Origin: Actinomycetes bacterium | Lineage (GTDB): Bacteria; Actinomycetota; Actinomycetes; Actinomycetales; Micrococcaceae | Assembly: GCA_023426375.1 (NCBI GenBank) | Contig: JAFAAV010000126.1 | Coordinates: 1-64,000, forward strand | Length of the DNA: 64,000 nt | Direction: 5' to 3' | Part shown: positions 27,768 through 35,827 of the stretch, piece after piece | Layout of the letters: each line of letters begins with the position of its first letter | Position numbering within the stretch: position 1 is the first letter of the stretch | Position numbers and translations under genes: made by a program | The notes under the pieces: generated by a model | Databases searched by the model: none | Told to the model about the DNA's origin: nothing | Seen by the model: the letters and a program-made list of their open reading frames with translations, nothing else

Positions 27768-27833
27768 TTAGAACCCTCCGACACGACTGGTGTGCCGTTA
27801 GAGCCTTCGTGCAGCGGCGTAAGGGCTCTAACG
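27768..27833. repeat. GTTAGA-type repeats in intergenic DNA
   Basis: Two similar segments begin GTTAGAACC (27768) and GTTAGAGCC (27797). The second pairs with GGCTCTAACG (27824-27833) to form a 10-bp stem around an 18-base loop. Between 27732 and 27930 I see no gene. The element lies between a plus-strand terminator and a minus-strand tRNA terminator, so it may be a remnant or a weak third hairpin. No function is evident. Confidence 0.35.
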
Positions 27834-27930
27834 ACACCTGAGATGCAACCCAGGGTTCCAAGGGCCCTCAGGGCGTAGGAGAAAGGCGGGTTCAGGGTGC
27901 AAACATGGCTAGGAAGCCCGGGCATGGAAA

Positions 27931-27961
27931 AATCCCCGGCCAGCTGTGCTGACCGGGGATT
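27931..27961 (-). terminator. Rho-independent terminator of tRNA-fMet
   Basis: AATCCCCGG and CCGGGGATT form a 9-bp stem, extended past one mismatch. On the minus strand a T-rich tract (ATTTTTCC) follows. It lies 11 bases beyond the 3' end of the minus-strand tRNA gene. Confidence 0.8.
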
Positions 27962-27971
27962 CTCAATCGAG

Positions 27972-28045
27972 TTGCGGGGGCAAGATTTGAACTTGCGACC
28001 TCTGGGTTATGAGCCCAGCGAGCTACCGAACTGCTCCACCCCGCG
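27972..28045 (-). tRNA. Initiator tRNA-fMet (CAT)
   Basis: This is a 74-base cloverleaf with acceptor CGCGGGG and CCCCGCA. The C1-A72 mismatch and the three stacked G:C pairs (GGG/CCC) in the anticodon stem are the two marks of initiator tRNA. The anticodon is CAT within GGGCTCATAACCC, and TTCAAAT sits in the T loop. CCA is not encoded. A terminator follows directly, so the gene is probably monocistronic. Confidence 0.93.
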
Positions 28046-28194
28046 GCGATGAATAAAACTATACGTGCCTGTTCCACCCCGTGCAAATCGACGGTGTCCA
28101 CCGGGTGAACGCGGGGTTCTGGAGTACCCCAACTCCGACCATGCCACCTCGGCAGGAGAATCCGAGCAGGTGAAACACGGTTTGGGCAACGGCC

Positions 28195-28226
28195 GAGGGC
28201 GGCCAACCGTGTGGTTGACCGCCCTC
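28195..28226 (-). terminator. Hairpin downstream of the UPF0182 gene
   Basis: GAGGGCGG and CCGCCCTC (8 bp) plus an inner 5-bp CAACC/GGTTG stem, separated by one mismatch, form a stable hairpin with loop GTGT. It is 36 bases past the UPF0182 stop on the minus strand. No T tract follows, so it is a GC-type terminator at best. Confidence 0.6.
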
Positions 28227-28261
28227 GTTCGTCTCGGAGTGCATCGCTCGTGTGAGTGAGG

Positions 28262-31261
28262 TTACTCCGTGGCGCCGTCCTGCTCCATGGCCTCGTTGAG
28301 CGACTGCTGGAGGCGTTCCTGAGCCTCACCGTATTCGGCCCAGTTACCGTCACGGCGAGCCTCGTCCGCGTCCTGCATGGCCTGGTTCGCGTTGTCCAGG
28401 GCCTGCTGCAGAGAAGTGGAACGGGGTGCCGGTGCGGGCTCGGATTCTGCGTCCGAAGGCGACGGGCTCGGGGATGCCCCGTCCTGCTCGTTGCCGGTGG
28501 CACCGCCCTCGGCGGCATCGCCCTGGGCCTCGCGAGCTTCCGCTTCGCTCACGCCCGCGCCACTGGCAGTGGTGGCACCGGAATCGCCACCGAAGACCTC
28601 ATCGAGAGCTTCGTCCAGGGTCGGGGCGAAGCCCACGTTCTCACCGAAGCCGACCAGCACACGACGCAGCGTGGGGTACGCGGCATCGCCGGAGGACTGC
28701 ACGTAGACCGGCTGCACGTAGAGCATGCCGCCGCCGGCGGGCAGGGTCAGCAAGTTGCCGTTGATGACCTCGGAGGCACCCTGACGCAGCAGGTTCAGCT
28801 CCGTCGAGACATCGGTGTCCGAGTTGAACACGTTCTGCGCCTGGCCGGGGCCGGGCACCACGGAGGAACGCGGCAGCTCAAGCAGCCGCAGCTTGCCGTA
28901 GTCCTCGGACTTCACGCCGTCCTCGCCGGTACCGGCATCCGCGTTGGCGGACAGATAGCCGTACATCACGTTACGGGTGTTGCCCGTTTCGTTCTGCTGC
29001 GGAATGAACGAGGTGGTCAAGGAGAAGTTGGCCTTGTCCTCACCCGGCATGCGCATCGACAGGTAGTACGGCGGCTGCGCGACGTCGCGGTTCTGCTGGG
29101 TCGGGTCGTTGGGAACCGACCACACGTCGTCCGATGCGTAGAAGCTGTTGGCCTCGGTCACGTGGTAGCGGTTGAGCAGCTCCCGCTGGACCTTGAACAT
29201 GTCCTCGGGGTAACGCACGTGAGCCATGAGGTCCGCAGACATGTCCGAGTACGGCTTGATGGTTTCCGGGAACACCTTCTGCCAGGACTTCAGAACGGGG
29301 TCCTGGTCGTCCCAGGCGTACAGCTCCACGGAACCGTCGTAGGCGTTCACGGTGGCCTTGACCGAGTTACGGATGTAGTTCACGCGCTCCGGGGGCAAGG
29401 TTGCCGCTGCGCCCTGGGCTGTCTGGGTGTCCTGCGTGGCATCCTGCAGCACGGACGGCGTGGAGTACGGGTACGACGTGGCCGTGGTGTAGGCGTCCAC
29501 GATCCACACGACCTTGTCGTCCACGATCGCCGGGTACGGGTTGCCGTCCACGGTGAGGTACGGAGCTACCTTCTCCACGCGCTCACGCGGATTGCGATCG
29601 TAGAGGATCTGGGACTCGGGTCGCACGGCATCCGAGAGCAGCATGTCCGTGGACTGGAACTTGATCGAGTAGGACAAACGGTTGAACCAGTTGCCCACGC
29701 CGGGTCCGCCGTTACCGGCGAAGGTGGTCTTGGCGTCGCCGGCGTCGTCGTCGTTGGTCTGGGGGCGATCGAGCTCGAGCGGCTCGTCGTCCTCGGAACC
29801 ACCCACGATCGAGTACTGCGGGGAATTCTCACCGAAGTAGATGCGCGGCTCGTAGCTGTCCGAGATCTCGCCCGTGGACGGGATACCGGACTGCATGAAT
29901 TCGGGCTTGCCGTCCGCCTGAACCTGCGAACCGTACGCGGCGACCACACCGTAACCGTGCGTGTAGACCACGGCCTGGTTGTACCAGCCGTCGATCTGAT
30001 CCGGGTTGAGCTCGCGGGTGGAGATCACGGTGTCCTGAACTTCACCGTCGATCTCGTAGCGGTCCACGTTGAGCATGTCCGGGAACTGATAGTACGGACG
30101 GAACTGCTGCAGCTGGGCAAACGCGGAAGAGACCACGTTGGGGTCCAGCAGACGGATGTTCGAGGTGGTCTCGGTGTCCTCGCGCAACGCACCCTGTTCA
30201 GTCTGGGTGGTGGCGTCATAGGGCATGACCTCGGTGTTATCCAGGCCGTACGCCTGCCGGGTCATGTTGATGTTGCGCTGGATGTACTCGTTCTCCAGCG
30301 CCTGCTCGGTGGGGGTCACCTGGAAGCGCTGGATGGCCCAGGGGTACAGGCCACCGGCCACCACGGCCACGACCACCAGCATGGCGGCACCGATCAGCGG
30401 GAGCTTCCAACGACCGATGAAACCTGCGACCACAAAAAGAATGGCCACCAGCAGAGCTGCAATGGCCAAGATGCCCTTGGTGGGAATGACTGCTTCGACG
30501 TCCGTGTAGAGCGCACCGGTCCACTTACCCGAGTTGGAGGTCAGAGTGGAGTAACGGTCCAGCCAGAAGTTGACGGCCTGCAGTGCCAGGAAAGCGGCGG
30601 CGATGGAACCCAGCTGAACGCGAGCGGCGCGGGTAGAATCAATGCCCCGCTCGTGTAGGCGGATGCCGCCGTACACGTAGTGCATGAGCAGACCGGCCAC
30701 ACCGGCCAGCAGCAACGCCGTCACCAGGAAGCCGAGTATCAATCGCAGGAACGGCAGAGTGAAGACGTAGAAGCTCAGGTCCATGTTGAACTGAGGGTCG
30801 GTCTGACCGAAGGGTTCCTGGTTGAAGAACAGCGCCACGGTCTGCCACTGGGTGGCGATCGTGGAGGCAGCGAACAGACCGAAGATCAACGGCACCGCGA
30901 TCATCACGATCTTGCGCACGGGATCCAGCGCCTGCTGGTACTTGCGCATGGTGTCGGTGGTCTGAGCCGCACCCTGCTTGGGGCGCGACCTGTAAGCGAG
31001 CCACAGGCTCAGGAACATCAGGCCGGCCACGATCAGCGCGGACGCGATGAACAGGCTGATCACCGTGAGGTTCTGCGTGACGAACACGCGCAGGTACCCG
31101 AGCTGGTCGTACCAGAGGATATTGGTGTAAACCTGCGTGAAGCCCACGAATGCGGCGATCAGAATGACCACTGCGATCACCGTGGGGATCAGTGCTCCGC
31201 GTTTTTGGCGGCCTCCCGAGGAGGTACTGGATGGACGTGGGGCAGCAGATCCGGCGGTCAC
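28262..31261 (-). CDS. UPF0182 family integral membrane protein
   Basis: This 999-residue protein has about seven membrane segments in the first 350 residues (near 25-45, 65-90, 118-138, 165-195, 213-232, 263-285 and 290-312). A large extracytoplasmic region (about 315-880) has FxxxN and DPNVVSSAFAQLQQ-type motifs shared by UPF0182 proteins such as Rv3193c. The C-terminus is acidic and Glu/Ala/Gln-rich. The role is unknown despite wide conservation in actinobacteria. The divergent or upstream neighbour in this and mycobacterial genomes is a Lon-S16/PDZ protease. A hairpin follows the stop. The start is the ATG at 31259-31261. Confidence 0.93.
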   Translation of the reverse strand: MTAGSAAPRPSSTSSGGRQKRGALIPTVIAVVILIAAFVGFTQVYTNILWYDQLGYLRVFVTQNLTVISLFIASALIVAGLMFLSLWLAYRSRPKQGAAQTTDTMRKYQQALDPVRKIVMIAVPLIFGLFAASTIATQWQTVALFFNQEPFGQTDPQFNMDLSFYVFTLPFLRLILGFLVTALLLAGVAGLLMHYVYGGIRLHERGIDSTRAARVQLGSIAAAFLALQAVNFWLDRYSTLTSNSGKWTGALYTDVEAVIPTKGILAIAALLVAILFVVAGFIGRWKLPLIGAAMLVVVAVVAGGLYPWAIQRFQVTPTEQALENEYIQRNINMTRQAYGLDNTEVMPYDATTQTEQGALREDTETTSNIRLLDPNVVSSAFAQLQQFRPYYQFPDMLNVDRYEIDGEVQDTVISTRELNPDQIDGWYNQAVVYTHGYGVVAAYGSQVQADGKPEFMQSGIPSTGEISDSYEPRIYFGENSPQYSIVGGSEDDEPLELDRPQTNDDDAGDAKTTFAGNGGPGVGNWFNRLSYSIKFQSTDMLLSDAVRPESQILYDRNPRERVEKVAPYLTVDGNPYPAIVDDKVVWIVDAYTTATSYPYSTPSVLQDATQDTQTAQGAAATLPPERVNYIRNSVKATVNAYDGSVELYAWDDQDPVLKSWQKVFPETIKPYSDMSADLMAHVRYPEDMFKVQRELLNRYHVTEANSFYASDDVWSVPNDPTQQNRDVAQPPYYLSMRMPGEDKANFSLTTSFIPQQNETGNTRNVMYGYLSANADAGTGEDGVKSEDYGKLRLLELPRSSVVPGPGQAQNVFNSDTDVSTELNLLRQGASEVINGNLLTLPAGGGMLYVQPVYVQSSGDAAYPTLRRVLVGFGENVGFAPTLDEALDEVFGGDSGATTASGAGVSEAEAREAQGDAAEGGATGNEQDGASPSPSPSDAESEPAPAPRSTSLQQALDNANQAMQDADEARRDGNWAEYGEAQERLQQSLNEAMEQDGATE

Positions 31262-31371
31262 TGATTACCTCTGAGCTTCCTGCGCTGAATGAAAGTGATC
31301 TGTCAATTGTTAAAGGTCAAGACTATTCTGCGGGGTGGCCCCGGGGCTTGCAATTACACTCCCCGGGGGTG

Positions 31372-32457
31372 TCATCGGGTTCCGCAGCTGGGGAGGCTCG
31401 AGATGTTGCCCGCGGCAGCCTGTTCGACCGCGTTGACGGCTTCGCCGAGGGTCTCCACCTCGATCACATCCAAGCCGTCCGGAACATACCCCTTCACCTC
31501 GTTGCAGTTGCCGCTCGGGGCCAAGAAGTAGCGGGCTCCGGCTTCTGCCGAGCCTTCCAATTTTTGTCGGATGCCGCCGATGGGACCCACCTCCCCCTGG
31601 GGCGTGATGGTTCCGGTGCCGGCCACATGTTCGGAGCCGACCATGGATCCCGGGGTGAGTTCCTCGATCACACCCAGTGCGAACATCATGCCCGCGCTGG
31701 GCCCACCCACCTGATCGAGTTCGAAATCGACGGTCAACGGGAAGTCGTACTTGGGTGTCAGGTAGACACCCAGTTGCCACCGTCCCGTGTCTTCACCGCG
31801 GGTGAGGTCCAGATGACGGGTCACGGTTTTGTCACCGCGTTTCACCGTCAGATCCACGCCCTTTTCCCCTGCTTTGTCCAGTCCGTCACGCAACTGGTCC
31901 AGCTCGGTGATGGGTTCCGAGTCGATGGCCAGCAGGGTGTCCCCCGGTTCGAGAACACCGTCCGCCGGGGTATCCGGGATACTCGCGTGCACCTGGAGCG
32001 TGGTCTTGTAGGGCTTGTCCAGGTAGCCCAGGGCTGCGGCCACGGAGTCCTCTTGTGAAGTCTGCATGGCAGCGGCGTTGGAATCGTCCACTTCCTGTCC
32101 CGTGAGAGTCGGGTCGTACACGGCGTCCTGCGGGAGCACGCTGTCCGAGGGGTTGAACCACGCCCCCAGCACGTTGAGGGCGTTGACGTGGCCTGCCGGC
32201 CCACCCTTGACGTACACGGTGGTCAGGTCCAGTTTGCCGTCGCTGGGATAGGTTTCCGCTCCCTCGATGCGCACCAGTTGCCGGTCCTCGTACTGACCCA
32301 CCGTGTTGAACGTGGGTCCTGAGGATTCGACCACGAACGGCGCGGGCAGCACCACACCGGCGATCAGTAGGGCTGCGGTGCCCATCAGACCGACCGATTC
32401 CAAGGACTGCTTCTTGCGCCATCGCGACCATCGCGTGGTGCCGTTACTACCGGGCAC
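31372..32457 (-). CDS. PDZ and Lon-type (S16) serine protease, YlbL-like
   Basis: This 361-residue membrane-anchored protease has one TM segment (about 24-45), a PDZ domain (about 165-245) and a C-terminal Lon-like S16 domain. The catalytic dyad is Ser in GGPSAGMMFAL and Lys in GGIRQK. Bacillus YlbL and mycobacterial Rv3194c share the layout. Likely substrates are membrane or exported proteins, but none are known for this family in actinobacteria. The GTG at 32455-32457 has GAGAGGA upstream; the GTG five codons earlier overlaps that ribosome site and was rejected. It is 110 bases upstream of UPF0182 on the same strand. Confidence 0.88.
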   Translation of the reverse strand: MPGSNGTTRWSRWRKKQSLESVGLMGTAALLIAGVVLPAPFVVESSGPTFNTVGQYEDRQLVRIEGAETYPSDGKLDLTTVYVKGGPAGHVNALNVLGAWFNPSDSVLPQDAVYDPTLTGQEVDDSNAAAMQTSQEDSVAAALGYLDKPYKTTLQVHASIPDTPADGVLEPGDTLLAIDSEPITELDQLRDGLDKAGEKGVDLTVKRGDKTVTRHLDLTRGEDTGRWQLGVYLTPKYDFPLTVDFELDQVGGPSAGMMFALGVIEELTPGSMVGSEHVAGTGTITPQGEVGPIGGIRQKLEGSAEAGARYFLAPSGNCNEVKGYVPDGLDVIEVETLGEAVNAVEQAAAGNISSLPSCGTR

Positions 32458-32560
32458 GCGCGCTCCTCTCACCCATTGTCAGGACCGTCATAGCGTACTT
32501 GCCTCCCCTGGGAACAGCCCCCTTCGCGACCCGACCACCATGCCCGGGTGACGACGTCGC

Positions 32561-32602
32561 TCGGCCGGCTTGGCGACGTCGTCGGCCGGCTTGGCGACGT
32601 CG
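32561..32602. repeat. Tandem 21-bp repeat in the divergent intergenic region
   Basis: A 21-bp unit beginning TCGGCCGGCTTGGCGACG occurs twice head to tail (32561-32581 and 32582-32602). Partial copies flank it: GACGACGTCGC before and TCGGCGG after. It lies about 100 bases upstream of the protease gene and 145 bases upstream of the DUF2342 gene. It is too short to be coding and the rest of 32458-32746 shows no gene. Confidence 0.6.
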
Positions 32603-32746
32603 TCGGCGGTGGGTAGCCCAGACCACGGTGAACCGGGCCGGGTCCCTGAGCTGGCAGCGAACTGGGGGCCCGTGCCGGTGGTACTCCCAGTGGCCTGCCG
32701 ATAGGCTTAACGGAATCCATTTTTCCCCACCAGATTGGCGGTACCC

Positions 32747-34213
32747 ATGAGTTCGAACCCTCCTCGTGACGAGAACGGCGACAACCCCAAGGATCCGTTC
32801 CAGGAGATGTTCGAACGTCTGCTCGGGTCCCAGGGAATGTCGGGCGATAACGCGCCCGGTGGCATGCCCATGAACCCGCAGGCGATGTCCATGATGTTCC
32901 AGCAGATCCAGTCCATGATGAGTTCCGGTGGAACCGATGAGCCCGTGAACTGGGAGCTGGCGCGTAATCATGCCCGGCAGGTGGCGTCGCAGAAGGGCGA
33001 TCCTTCGGTGACCGGAAAGCAGAAGGGCGCCGTGGATGACGCCATGAAGCTGGCCGAGCTGTGGCTCACGCCCAACACGGCGTTCGCCGAACCCACCACT
33101 CTGCCCACCGCCTGGTCCCGTGCGGAATGGATCGAGGCGACTGCTGAGACGTGGAAGGAAATGACCACACCCGTGGCCGCTTCCGTGTCCAAGGCCATGT
33201 CCGAGGCCATGACCAAGCAGTTGCCGCCTGAACTGTCCCAGGCCATGGGCGGAGCGGATCTCTCCGGAATGCTCTCCGGCGCGGGTTCCATGCTGTTCGG
33301 TATGCAATTGGGCCAGGCCGTGGGTGCGTTGTCCTGCGAAGTCGTGTCCTCCACGGATGTGGGGCTGCCACTGTCCAAGGACCGTTCCGCGTTGGTCCCG
33401 TCCAACATCGTCGAATTCAGTGAGGGCCTGGACCTGCCCGCCTCCGACGTGATGCTGTACCTGGGCATCCGCGAGGCCGCGCACGTGCGCTTGTTCCACG
33501 GCGCACCGTGGTTGCGCGATCACGTCCTGGGCTTGATCACCAAGTTCGCGGCAGGCATCCACATCGACATGGACCGCATCGAGACCATCGCGCAGGACCT
33601 GGATCCCATGGATCCCTCCGGCATTCAGGATGCCCTGGCCTCCGGCGTGTTCAGCCCGCAGATGACGCCCGATCAGGAAGCTACCCTGGCGCGTCTCGAG
33701 ACCGTCCTGGCGCTCATCGAAGGTTGGGTCACCCGGGTGACGGTTGCTTCGACGGCCAATATCCCGTCCGCGGCCGCACTGACCGAGATGATGTCCCGAC
33801 GTCGCGCCGAGGGTGGTCCTGCCGAGCGCACCTTCGGTTCGCTCGTGGGTCTCGAGCTTCGTCCGCGTCGCATGCGCGAAGCCGCAGCGTTCTGGGAGCA
33901 CGTTGAAAGCAAGCGTGGCATCGAAGAACGAGACGGGCTCTGGGAATCCGCCGAGTTGCTGCCCACCAACGAGGATCTCGACGATCCGGAGGGCTTCGAG
34001 CAGCGCCGCGGTTTGCTGACCGCCAGCGACGACGAGATGGACGCCGCACTGGCCAAGCTGTTGGCCGGCGGTTACGAAGACTCCGGCAAGGGTCCCACTC
34101 CCGAATCTCAGGGCAACGATTCCGAGGGAACCACTGGTTCTGCCGGTAGCGAGGGTTCCTCCGACAACGGTGATGACTCACCGGAAGAGCCCGGAGACTC
34201 CCCCAAGTCCTAA
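32747..34213 (+). CDS. DUF2342 zincin-like putative metalloprotease
   Basis: This 488-residue protein is of the DUF2342 / zincin_2 family, present beside the UPF0182-protease pair in actinobacteria (as Rv3195). The likely zinc motif is the HVRLF region in REAAHVRLFHG (about 247-257), preceded by DVMLYLGI. The N-terminus is Met/Gln-rich and disordered, and the C-terminal 60 residues are Ser/Gly/Glu-rich. No protease activity has been shown for the family to my knowledge. The ATG at 32747 was preferred to an upstream TTG. Its stop overlaps the convergent YgjP-like gene by 4 bases. Confidence 0.87.
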   Translation: MSSNPPRDENGDNPKDPFQEMFERLLGSQGMSGDNAPGGMPMNPQAMSMMFQQIQSMMSSGGTDEPVNWELARNHARQVASQKGDPSVTGKQKGAVDDAMKLAELWLTPNTAFAEPTTLPTAWSRAEWIEATAETWKEMTTPVAASVSKAMSEAMTKQLPPELSQAMGGADLSGMLSGAGSMLFGMQLGQAVGALSCEVVSSTDVGLPLSKDRSALVPSNIVEFSEGLDLPASDVMLYLGIREAAHVRLFHGAPWLRDHVLGLITKFAAGIHIDMDRIETIAQDLDPMDPSGIQDALASGVFSPQMTPDQEATLARLETVLALIEGWVTRVTVASTANIPSAAALTEMMSRRRAEGGPAERTFGSLVGLELRPRRMREAAAFWEHVESKRGIEERDGLWESAELLPTNEDLDDPEGFEQRRGLLTASDDEMDAALAKLLAGGYEDSGKGPTPESQGNDSEGTTGSAGSEGSSDNGDDSPEEPGDSPKS

Positions 34214-34815
34214 TCCGCGGCTGCCGTTCCCCCTCGGGGGTTGGCATCCGCCCACGCGACGCCGTCCAGGAACTGGGCGGCGTCGTTCGCTTTGGGGTGC
34301 CTGCGAGCCAGCGACCAGAAGCGATCGTTGTGGTGAGCCTCCAACAAATGCACCAGTTCGTGCAGCACCACGGTCTCCAACACCCAGTCCGGCACGGTGG
34401 CCAACCGCGTGGAGATCCTGATGACGCCGGTACTGGGCGTTGCCGAACCCCAGCGGGTGTTCTGTCGCGACGACCATTTCACCTCCGTGGGACGAGCCTG
34501 GCCGTCCAGATAGGTGGCTGAGAGTTCCTGGGCCATGTGCCAGAGAGCCTCGTCCGTCCCGCGCCGCCGGGCATTTTTCTGAGCCCGGTCCCGCTTGGCG
34601 ACGATCTTGGGCACCAGGGTGCTTTTCCACTGTTCGACCTCGCGGCGGGTGGCCGACTGGGGAACAGCCAGGATCACCGATTCACCACTGAAGTGGGCAC
34701 TCACCGTCTTTTTGCGGCGAGCGCTGCGCTGCACGATCACTTCAGGCAATTCGGATGGTTGCTGCGGCTCGGTGTGGCGCGTTTGGGCGTTGCGGGGTGA
34801 GCGGAACGGGGACAT
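34210..34815 (-). CDS. YgjP-like (DUF45) metallopeptidase
   Basis: This 201-residue cytosolic protein carries the zinc signature HELVHLLEAHHNDRFW near its C-terminus (HExxH plus downstream HxxxFW), typical of YgjP/DUF45 metallopeptidases. An upstream SSRQNTRWGSA segment also belongs to the family. The substrate is unknown. I chose the ATG at 34813-34815; the frame is open to 35055 but that stretch is not family-like and lies on the opposite side of the divergent gene's leader. Overlaps the DUF2342 stop by 4 bases. Confidence 0.87.
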   Translation of the reverse strand: MSPFRSPRNAQTRHTEPQQPSELPEVIVQRSARRKKTVSAHFSGESVILAVPQSATRREVEQWKSTLVPKIVAKRDRAQKNARRRGTDEALWHMAQELSATYLDGQARPTEVKWSSRQNTRWGSATPSTGVIRISTRLATVPDWVLETVVLHELVHLLEAHHNDRFWSLARRHPKANDAAQFLDGVAWADANPRGGTAAAD

Positions 34816-35044
34816 GGTCTGTAGTTCACCACTCCGGGGCGGTCGGTGACCAATCGCGAACGGTCGGTCTGCCTCGTGGCCGTCGTCAAACGGCGGCTCC
34901 CTCAGGAGGACTGCCCGGAGCAGTAGGTCCGGAGGGAGTGTCAGGAGGGCACCCGAACTGTGGATGACGGGATTTCTGCTGCGCAGCCGCCCGCGAAACG
35001 GCAGTCTGAGACAACCATCCGGATCCCGAGCCTCGGAGCAGCCC

Positions 35045-35821
35045 ATGAGCCCCACATTCGCCTCGTCATCGACCGATGCATCGAGTCAGTCCGCTACCTC
35101 TCACGCCACACACCCGGATGAGATGCATGTGTTGTTCGCCGGCCTGGATCCGGTGGCCGCGACCACTGCGCTACTCCTGGCGGACGCGGGGGTGTGTTTG
35201 ATCAACGTGACGGATCCGGGCCCGGTGACGTCACAGGACACGGCCACCGGACCGTATCCGCTCGCGCTGGCGGGTTCACCGCGGGAATACGCGCTCCGCA
35301 AGCTCTTGCGAAATCGGTGGCCACGCTGCGTCCCCTTGAGCGCTCCGGAGTTGTTCTGCTCATCCGTCATTCCCACGGCCGTGATGCTGCGCGGCGTGAC
35401 CGTCTCCGGTCCACTACCTCAAGATCTCAGCGTGCTGGAATTGGCCACCTCGCCGGACGCGCATCTGCCCACGGTCACCGCGGTCACGGACGGGTCCGTG
35501 TCACTGACCTGGCCCGTGTCCCCCTGGTACCGACGACCCTGCAGAGAGTGCCTCGTGAATGCCGTACGTGATGCCCGTAAAGTACTGCGCGACCAGCCGC
35601 CTCGGGACCCTGAAGCGGTAACCACCCTGCATTCCCCCGTGCAGACCACCCTCACGCGCATGATCACCGCATCCGAGATCGCCGTCGAGTTACTGGGGCG
35701 AGCCTTGGAGCCTCAGGACCTGTCGAACTCCGAGCCTCAGACGACTATCACCCTTCGATACGGCCTTCACCGGACCACGTTGGCACCGCGAACCGACTGT
35801 CTGTGCGCGTTGGACGGTTGA
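35045..35821 (+). CDS. ThiF/E1-like protein, apparently degenerate
   Basis: The 258-residue protein has an E1/ThiF-like Rossmann start (HVLFAGLDPVAATTALLLADAG, about 23-44) in which the usual GxGxxG is altered. Its only other E1-like features are two Cys pairs, CREC (about 176-179) and CLC near the C-terminus, spaced like the structural zinc site of MoeB/ThiF. The catalytic Arg/Asp adenylation residues are not evident. Rv3196-like proteins sit at the same place between the DUF2342 gene and uvrD2 in mycobacteria (my recollection). It may be a non-catalytic E1-like protein or peptide-binding scaffold. The start could be 34964 instead of 35045. Converges with uvrD2 across 6 bases. Confidence 0.6.
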   Translation: MSPTFASSSTDASSQSATSHATHPDEMHVLFAGLDPVAATTALLLADAGVCLINVTDPGPVTSQDTATGPYPLALAGSPREYALRKLLRNRWPRCVPLSAPELFCSSVIPTAVMLRGVTVSGPLPQDLSVLELATSPDAHLPTVTAVTDGSVSLTWPVSPWYRRPCRECLVNAVRDARKVLRDQPPRDPEAVTTLHSPVQTTLTRMITASEIAVELLGRALEPQDLSNSEPQTTITLRYGLHRTTLAPRTDCLCALDG

Positions 35822-35827
35822 GCGCGA

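Noticed and set aside
28256..30658. 800-codon open frame opposite the UPF0182 gene
   Set aside because: Antisense shadow; the UPF0182 protein on the minus strand has clear family features and normal codon use.
32447..33901. 484-codon minus-strand frame opposite the DUF2342 gene
   Set aside because: It crosses the divergent intergenic region and repeats; His/Gly-rich, with no domain.
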